Shown here piece by piece: positions 58,613 to 64,000 of a stretch of 64,000 bases of DNA; within the stretch, counting starts at the first letter, position 1, and the number at the start of each line of letters is the position of its first letter. Below the pieces are notes generated by a model. It did not search any database, was not told the DNA's origin, and was given only the letters and a program-made list of their open reading frames with translations. The stretch is taken from assembly GCF_001941825.1 (NCBI RefSeq), contig NZ_CP019038.1, forward strand, positions 3,906,001 through 3,970,000. The letters are read 5' to 3'. The stretch is from Massilia putida (GTDB lineage: Bacteria > Pseudomonadota > Gammaproteobacteria > Burkholderiales > Burkholderiaceae_D). Position numbers and translations under genes: made by a program.

Positions 58613-60241
58613 CTATACGCGCTCTACGCTTCTCTTTTTGCTCTTTAGAAGATGGCGGATGCGTGCGCTGAGCGTATCCAGATCATATGGTTTTGGCAAA
58701 AGATTGACGCCAATCTCTAGCTTACCTTCATGAGTGAGCACGCCTTCGGCGTATCCCGATGTGTACAAAATCTGGGCTTGCGGCAACTGGATTCGTACTG
58801 CTTCGCTTAATTGCAAGCTGGTCACTGGCCCAGGCATGACGACGTCGGTGAACACTAAATCGATTTTCTCTCCACTTTTGACTATGTCGACCGCGAAAGA
58901 AGCAGTGGGCGCCTCCAGTACCCGGTAGCCAAGTACCGATAGTACGCCGCAGGTAGATTTGCGTACGTCGTCTTCGTCGTCGACTACGAGAATGGTTTCC
59001 GGGCCGCCTTCCAGCGTTGGAACTGGTACCTCCTGTGATACTGGCACTGCATCACTCCGCGGCAAGTAGATCTGCACGCTTGTTCCCTTCCCAAGCGCGC
59101 TGGACAAAGCGATTTCACCGCCTGACTGCTTAACGAAACCATAAGCCATGGACAAACCAAGACCCGTGCCTTGTCCTGCCGGCTTTGTCGTGAAGAAAGG
59201 CTCAAAAACACGTGCCATCACTTCCGGTGTCATACCTTTCCCATTGTCGGCGACTTCGATCATTACCCAGCGGCCAGTGGGTACGTCTGGCGGCATGGCA
59301 TCGTGCGGCTCAACGTTGGTGGCCCGGATAGTGAGCGTACCGCTGCCGGCCATCGCGTCACGCGCGTTGATGGCTAGATTCAGAAGGACGTTATGGAGTT
59401 GATTAGGGTCGACCAGGATGTTACCCAAGCCGTACGAAATTTCGGTAACGACGTTTGGACTAAGTCCGAACATCCGGCGCGTCATGTCATCCATTTCGCG
59501 TAACAGATGCTCGGGATTTGTAGGTATGGCTTGAAGGGGTTGCCGGCGCGCGAAGGCCAGTAGGTGCGACGCCAATTCGGCCCCGCGTCTTACTCCCGTC
59601 AATGCCGTTTCAACACGCGCTTTACCACTTTCTTTTACGGCGTCGCTCAGTTTTAGCAATTGCAGATTGCCGCCGATGATTTGCAGGACGTTGTTGAAGT
59701 CATGGGCTACACCGCCAGTCAATTGACCGATGGCTTCCATTTTTTGTGACTGGAGCAGAGCTGACTGACTCACAGCCAGATCTTCTCGACTTTGCTTCAA
59801 GGAAGTAAAAGCGGCATCAAGCTGACGCCGGGCAACGCAGGAGTTGCTATGGTATCGAACACGCGCGGCCAGTTCGCGTTTATCCGGCCACTTGACGAGG
59901 TAGTCGCTGGCGCCGACATCAAACGCGTGAGCCTTGATGTCCGGGTTATCCTCTGAAGACAATACGATTATGGCAACGTGTTCAGTGTCAGTGTCCGCGC
60001 GAAGGAGACGCGTCACCTCAAACCCATCCATCTCCGGCATACGCATGTCGACCAAGACGACAGTCGCCCCAATCTCCTTGGCTAACTCGACAGCTACTGT
60101 GGGCTCGTTTGTGAAGCGAAAGTTATGCGACCCAAGCGCTTTGAGGCTATGAGAAACGATGTCCATCGAAAAGGATTCATCGTCGATGAGCAGGATCGAG
60201 GGGTCTTGTAATGTTCGTTCGGTCATTGCAACGGCCGGCAT
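58613..60241 (-). CDS. hybrid histidine kinase with receivers at both ends
   Basis: A 542-residue protein with an N-terminal receiver (about 12-130; Asp65 in LVDMRMPEMDG), a short coiled linker, a HisKA domain with His180 in GGVAHDFNN, an ATPase domain (about 280-400, NLAINARDAM and GTGLGLSMAYGFV), and a C-terminal receiver (about 415-535, TDVVMPG). It has no sensor or membrane segment, so it must take its signal from another kinase, and the layout suits a phosphorelay hub. The start may be 60226 or 60241; neither has a strong Shine-Dalgarno site. It faces the neighbouring kinase gene head to head, with about 290 bases between. Confidence 0.88.
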   Translation of the reverse strand: MPAVAMTERTLQDPSILLIDDESFSMDIVSHSLKALGSHNFRFTNEPTVAVELAKEIGATVVLVDMRMPEMDGFEVTRLLRADTDTEHVAIIVLSSEDNPDIKAHAFDVGASDYLVKWPDKRELAARVRYHSNSCVARRQLDAAFTSLKQSREDLAVSQSALLQSQKMEAIGQLTGGVAHDFNNVLQIIGGNLQLLKLSDAVKESGKARVETALTGVRRGAELASHLLAFARRQPLQAIPTNPEHLLREMDDMTRRMFGLSPNVVTEISYGLGNILVDPNQLHNVLLNLAINARDAMAGSGTLTIRATNVEPHDAMPPDVPTGRWVMIEVADNGKGMTPEVMARVFEPFFTTKPAGQGTGLGLSMAYGFVKQSGGEIALSSALGKGTSVQIYLPRSDAVPVSQEVPVPTLEGGPETILVVDDEDDVRKSTCGVLSVLGYRVLEAPTASFAVDIVKSGEKIDLVFTDVVMPGPVTSLQLSEAVRIQLPQAQILYTSGYAEGVLTHEGKLEIGVNLLPKPYDLDTLSARIRHLLKSKKRSVERV

Positions 60242-60534
60242 AAGATGAGGTAAGGCTATTTGCAAAGTTAAATGTTTTTAATTTTACCATTTAAGCCATT
60301 GTGTCGTTGCTGACACAAATTTGCGCGCTTGTAGTAGATTATATGACCACCATGTCATGTAAAAATCACCACGCTGCTGAGCTGGCCAGCCTTCCCTGAA
60401 GGTAGTTGCATGGATAACGCTCAGTCGTGATGCTGAGTTCAGTCTGTGACATCCCGACCGCAGTTTTGTTGTCTCGAGTCCCTCTGTAGTAACATTCCAC
60501 GATTCCATAAACGCAACAATCAGCTGGAGTGTCG
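60242..60534. promoter_or_regulatory. divergent control region of the two hybrid kinases
   Basis: About 290 AT-richer bases separate the starts of the two hybrid kinase genes and must hold both promoters. No clear consensus promoter or operator was singled out. CTGGAG at 60524-60529 is the ribosome-binding site of the plus-strand gene and supports its ATG at 60535 over the GTG at 60529. Confidence 0.45.
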
Positions 60535-62685
60535 ATGAGCGCTGGTCCTGTTATTCCCACCGATTTGGCGGCGGACGCAACCCCCGACTATCGTGCATTG
60601 TTCGATGCCATACCCACACCTTGCCTTGTGCTGACGCCGGATTTCACGATAGTGGCGGCGAACGAGGCCTATTTGCGAGTCTCTTTGAAAGAGCGCGTGG
60701 AGATCATCGGTTCCGCCCTGTTTGAGGTCTTCCCTGACAATCCAGATGACCCGACCGCCGACGGAACTGCAAACCTACGCGCCTCGCTTGAGCGCGTCCT
60801 GCGTACTCGCCGTGCCGATACCATGGCGGTTCAAAAGTACGACATCCAGGTGTCAGGACCGGAAGGCCCACGCTACGAAGCGCGTTACTGGAGTCCGATC
60901 AACTCCCCGGTGTTTGACGCTGCTGGCAAGCTTACTCATATCATTCAACGGGTCGAGGAAGTGACCGAGTTTGCGCTGACACAGCAACGCATCGAGCGCA
61001 TGGAATCGGAAATCGCGTCCCAGGCGCTCGAGATCCAGATTGCCAATCGGCGCCTGTGGGAGGCCAATGAAGACCTGGAGCAGCGTGTCGCGGCTCGTAC
61101 GGAGCAGTTGTACAACTCCGAGCGACAGGCAAGGGACGCTACGAAGCGCGTTGAACGGGAGAGAGCGTTGCTGGAGGCGGTGCTGGAGGCTGCGCCGGTT
61201 GCGATCGCCGTGGCCGATGCCGATGGCTCCGTGGTGCAAGCTAATCCGGAATTCGTTCGGTTGTGGGGGAACCAGTCGCCGCTGCCATATTTGCCCAGCG
61301 AATACGGCCACTGGAATGGCTGGTGGGCGGATGGTTCAACGCGCAATGGGCAACGAGTCCAAATACATGAGTGGCCTGGCATGCGTGCTCTGGCTGGCGA
61401 AAATGCGTTGCGAGAATTAATCGAGATCGAGCCCTTCGATCAACCGTCGCAGCGACGCATTACCATCAATTCCGGAGCCCCGATACGTGACACCGCTGGC
61501 AACATCAGCGGCGCCGTTATTAGTTTGGTCGATGTTACGGAGGGTATCAAGGCACAGCAGGCGCTGCAGCAGGCGGACCGCCGTAAGGACGAATTCCTGG
61601 CAATGTTGGCACACGAACTGCGTAATCCACTGGCCCCTATCGGTGCAGCAGCCGATTTGCTGGCCATGGGGCGTTTCGACGAGGAAGGCGTCCGCCGCAC
61701 CTGCGCCGTCATCGCACGCCAGGTTCGCCACATGAGCGCACTGCTGGAAGATCTGCTTGACGTCTCGCGCGTTACACGTGGTTTGGTCACGCTGTCTCAG
61801 GAGCGTGTCGACGTCAGACGTGTGGTGGACGACGCTCTTGAGCAAGTTCGACCTATCTTCGAAGCACGCCGGCACCAGTTGGAGGTATGCCTGACGCCGC
61901 AATCGGCACTGACGCTAGGCGACCACAAGCGACTTGTGCAGATCCTGACCAATTTGCTCAATAATGCAGCAAAGTACACGGCCTCGGGCGGCCATGTGAA
62001 GGTCGAACTTAATGTGGATGCCGAAAACGTATTGATGAGCGTGATTGACAACGGCGTAGGTATGTCGCCGGAATTGACAGCGCGCGCCTTCGATCTGTTT
62101 ACGCAAGGAAAACGAACTGCCGATCGTGCTCAAGGGGGACTCGGCATCGGACTGGCCTTAGTTAAGACCTTGGTCGAACTGCATGATGGCGCCGTGACTG
62201 CGGAAAGCGACGGTGAATGCAAAGGGAGTCGCTTTACCGTTAGGCTGCCGCGTTTACTTGACGAAAGCGCGGTAGCGGCCGCGCCGCCGCCGTGTAGCGT
62301 AAATCAGGGCCTTGCCTTGGATGTGCTGATCGTGGACGACAATGTCGACGCTGCTGAGATGCTGGCGATGTTGGTGAAAATGATCGGCCATCGCGTTCAT
62401 GTCGAGAACGGTTCACACGAGGCGCTTGCGCGCGCGCGTAGTGCACCACCGGATGTATGTCTGCTCGATATCGGCTTGCCAATCATGGATGGGAATGAGC
62501 TTGCTCGCAACCTGCGTGCCAATCCAGCGACAGCTGGTGCGGTGCTAGTTGCGATTACTGGCTACGGTCAAGAGCAGGATTTACAGAAGGCACTTGAATC
62601 AGGGTTTGATCACCATTTTGTTAAGCCGATCGAATACGAACGGTTGGCCGAACTGCTAGGCAATATCAGCGTGTCGGTTACTTGA
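60535..62685 (+). CDS. PAS-domain hybrid histidine kinase with C-terminal receiver
   Basis: A 716-residue soluble kinase: PAS domain (about 20-140, FDAIPTPCLVLTPDF), a coiled coil (about 145-200), a second PAS (205-340), HisKA with His360 in MLAHELRNPL, ATPase (about 465-580, NLLNNAAKYT, GGLGIGLALVK), and a receiver (about 600-715) with Asp645 (CLLDIGLPIMDG) and Lys in FVKPIE. The HisKA-ATPase-receiver module is very like that of the giant kinase at 49110, as if they share an origin. No membrane segment: the signal is probably intracellular. Confidence 0.91.
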   Translation: MSAGPVIPTDLAADATPDYRALFDAIPTPCLVLTPDFTIVAANEAYLRVSLKERVEIIGSALFEVFPDNPDDPTADGTANLRASLERVLRTRRADTMAVQKYDIQVSGPEGPRYEARYWSPINSPVFDAAGKLTHIIQRVEEVTEFALTQQRIERMESEIASQALEIQIANRRLWEANEDLEQRVAARTEQLYNSERQARDATKRVERERALLEAVLEAAPVAIAVADADGSVVQANPEFVRLWGNQSPLPYLPSEYGHWNGWWADGSTRNGQRVQIHEWPGMRALAGENALRELIEIEPFDQPSQRRITINSGAPIRDTAGNISGAVISLVDVTEGIKAQQALQQADRRKDEFLAMLAHELRNPLAPIGAAADLLAMGRFDEEGVRRTCAVIARQVRHMSALLEDLLDVSRVTRGLVTLSQERVDVRRVVDDALEQVRPIFEARRHQLEVCLTPQSALTLGDHKRLVQILTNLLNNAAKYTASGGHVKVELNVDAENVLMSVIDNGVGMSPELTARAFDLFTQGKRTADRAQGGLGIGLALVKTLVELHDGAVTAESDGECKGSRFTVRLPRLLDESAVAAAPPPCSVNQGLALDVLIVDDNVDAAEMLAMLVKMIGHRVHVENGSHEALARARSAPPDVCLLDIGLPIMDGNELARNLRANPATAGAVLVAITGYGQEQDLQKALESGFDHHFVKPIEYERLAELLGNISVSVT

Positions 62686-62902
62686 TTGGACCAAGTACAA
62701 CCTCTTTACACTTGCGGGATTAAAGGATGCTCGGCATCGAGGAAAACGTTACCGAACGAAAGTTGCACGAGTAGCTGTTCCAAATAGTCAGCCGAATTTT
62801 TGCTTCTTTCCCCAGGCTCCTTGAATGAACGCTATCTCGGTATACACTGATTAAGTCTTGCTAGTTGCAAGCTGTGCCAATGCTGTAAATGCTTTGGACA
62901 AA

Positions 62903-63784
62903 ATGATGAGACGCGTGCCGATCACTTCTGACGACGTCGCGAGATGGAAGGCGCAAGGACTCGGCCTTGGGGAGCACGCATACTACAAACCCTGGATCGA
63001 CGTTCGATGTTTTTCGTCGAGAGGGCGTATGAGCCGCAGGCTCGGTGTGACCACCGGCAGGGTGCACCATCTCTTTTCCGATAACGAAAGTTGCTTCTTT
63101 CTGCTAGCGGACTATGCAGCGGATGTAGTCGATATTCGTGAGCAGTTTCCGTTGTTTCCTGAGTCGGCAACCCAGCGTATTGCTTCATCGTTGGGAGTTC
63201 GTCACCCACACTATCCCCGAAGCCAAACGCCGATCGTCATGACGACGGATTTTCTGCTTACCAAGATTGATAAGCTCGGCAAACGATTCTTGTTAGCGTT
63301 TAGCATCAAAAGTGCGGACGACCTGCGCGGCCGTCACCGGAAATCGGTGCTGACCAAACTGGAGATCGAGCGACGGTATTGGCTTGTGCGCGGTGTTCCA
63401 TGGTATCTCTTCACAAATGCCGAGTTCGACAAGACCGTCATCGACAACCTAGAGTGGCTCAGCTATTTCCTCGTCAAAGGGGACGTAAACGCGGCAGATT
63501 TCCTGACGCAACTACCAATATTTCTATCGGTTTTTGAAGACGTGTCGTCACAAGAGCTGCCACTTCAAGGACAACTGCAAGCTTGTGCAGCGGAACTAGG
63601 AAAAATACTCGACTTGGATCTCATCACCGACATTTTCCGCTTTTGCGTGTGGCATCACCTTATCGATATCGACCTTAGCGTACCGATAGGTCTGCAGCGT
63701 ATTCCCGCCATACTCGCTGTACGCAAGGCGGCAGTAGACGGCCTTTGGCTTGGCGGCAGAGATGGATCTCCTTCAGCCAGTTGA
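62903..63784 (+). CDS. tnsA: TnsA endonuclease subunit of a Tn7-like transposase
   Basis: A 293-residue TnsA, which cuts the 5' ends of the transposon and works with TnsB. The restriction-type active site is conserved: Glu62 in HHLFSDNES, Asp116 in VMTTDFLLT, and Lys136 in FSIKSADD, matching Tn7 TnsA Glu63, Asp114 and Lys132. Further signatures are VVDIREQFPL and KLEIERRYW; the C-terminal half is the TnsC-binding region. The start is taken at 62903; a TTG at 62858 would add 15 residues. It overlaps the next gene by 23 bases, as tnsA-tnsB pairs do. Confidence 0.94.
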   Translation: MMRRVPITSDDVARWKAQGLGLGEHAYYKPWIDVRCFSSRGRMSRRLGVTTGRVHHLFSDNESCFFLLADYAADVVDIREQFPLFPESATQRIASSLGVRHPHYPRSQTPIVMTTDFLLTKIDKLGKRFLLAFSIKSADDLRGRHRKSVLTKLEIERRYWLVRGVPWYLFTNAEFDKTVIDNLEWLSYFLVKGDVNAADFLTQLPIFLSVFEDVSSQELPLQGQLQACAAELGKILDLDLITDIFRFCVWHHLIDIDLSVPIGLQRIPAILAVRKAAVDGLWLGGRDGSPSAS

Positions 63785-64000
63785 AGTCTTCGAGCAAATG
63801 CCCGGGGCTGTTGACTCGGGCTTCCTCTGCCCGCAACGTGTGCTATGGGTCGAGCCAGACGAAGATCTCCTCGTCACGATTGGCATCCAAGAAGATCTCA
63901 AAAAACCCGAGATACATCATCTTAAGGAGGTGATGGCTCTTCTGCGGGATGGCATATTGCAACGAGTCGAAGTCAAGCTCCGCCCTTATGTGTTCCAAGC
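63762..64000 (+). CDS. tnsB: start of tnsB transposase gene (partial)
   Basis: 79 codons are visible before the window ends: MDLLQPVEVFEQMPG, then VLWVEPDEDLLVTIGI, and LLRDGILQRVEVK. Position, overlap with tnsA by 23 bases and same direction mark it as tnsB, the DDE recombinase that joins the 3' ends. The catalytic domain lies beyond the window, so identity rests on context and on a general likeness to TnsB N-termini. Confidence 0.8.
   Translation, partial: MDLLQPVEVFEQMPGAVDSGFLCPQRVLWVEPDEDLLVTIGIQEDLKKPEIHHLKEVMALLRDGILQRVEVKLRPYVFQ

Larger units (their letters stand above)
48516..64000. mobile_element. Tn7-like transposon, partial (one end, cargo and start of tns operon)
   Basis: The element begins near 48516, where the efflux gene breaks off, and runs past the window edge. 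Evidence: end-like repeats at 48520-48600, lower GC than the chromosome to the left, and tnsA followed by an overlapping tnsB-like start at 62.9-64.0 kb. Cargo is a histidine-kinase and phytochrome cluster. In Tn7, the tns genes lie just inside one end; here about 14 kb separates that end from tnsA, so the end may be the other one, or the arrangement is unusual. Only one end is visible, so target duplication cannot be checked. Confidence 0.75.

Noticed and set aside
62686..62902. A transposon end directly upstream of tnsA
   Set aside because: I looked for TGTCAA or other evenly spaced repeats in this interval and saw none, so the only supported end is at 48.5 kb.
48516..64000. Prophage or integrative conjugative element as an explanation of the right part
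   Set aside because: No integrase, capsid, terminase, relaxase or attachment site is visible, whereas tnsA with its catalytic residues and end-like repeats is present.

Overview
The window looks like a chromosome segment of a high-GC betaproteobacterium of the Burkholderiales, most likely Oxalobacteraceae and Massilia-like. The basis is codon and GC character, the gene neighbourhoods rsmI-lpoA-yraN-diaA-dolP and ybeD-lipB-lipA, the argO/argP pair, the modABC/modE locus and several short interspersed repeats. The genus is an inference; no 16S gene is present.

Layout. (1) 1-2.8 kb: the end of a leucine-degradation cluster (biotin-carrying carboxylase subunit, a 2-hydroxyacid dehydrogenase, HMG-CoA lyase), then tRNA-Pro(UGG) on the minus strand. 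(2) 2.9-13.6 kb: a TonB-like membrane protein, rsmI divergent from lpoA-yraN-diaA-dolP, a TlpA-type thioredoxin, a lipoprotein, an SUV3-like RNA helicase and the lipoate genes ybeD-lipB-lipA. (3) 13.6-34.4 kb: ordinary chromosomal genes: a FecR-like W/P-rich protein, two LysE-type exporters, HU, an orphan BrnA-like protein, a TonB-dependent receptor, GST, oxidoreductases, a DUF885 peptidase, glutamine cyclotransferase, nitronate monooxygenase, an XdhC-like protein, argO/argP, a MerR regulator with its operator, a frameshifted gene and a beta/gamma-crystallin protein. (4) 34.4-37.9 kb: the molybdate transporter modABC with divergent modE and a ModE box. (5) 38-48.5 kb: a more accessory stretch: a TIGR03118 protein, a patatin-like protein with internal membrane segments, two gene fragments (ketosynthase-like and AraC), a MOSC fusion protein, a papain-like lipoprotein protease, and a minus-strand exporter operon (TolC-type protein, double-FHA protein, HlyD protein).

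(6) 48.5-64 kb is the most interesting part. The TolC-type gene is cut off at about 48,515. Beyond the break lies AT-richer DNA with three TGTCAA boxes exactly 20 bp apart, as expected of a Tn7-family transposon end. At the far edge, tnsA with its catalytic E, D and K residues overlaps the start of what should be tnsB. Between the two is a signalling cargo of about 13.5 kb: a 2055-residue Ser/Thr kinase/AAA ATPase/GAF/histidine kinase/receiver protein, a bacteriophytochrome, its small response regulator, a REC-HK-REC hybrid and a PAS-HK-REC hybrid. I read this as a Tn7-like transposon carrying a light- and stress-sensing phosphorelay island inserted into an exporter operon. The distal end, tnsC and the targeting genes lie outside the window, so boundaries and target choice are unproven.
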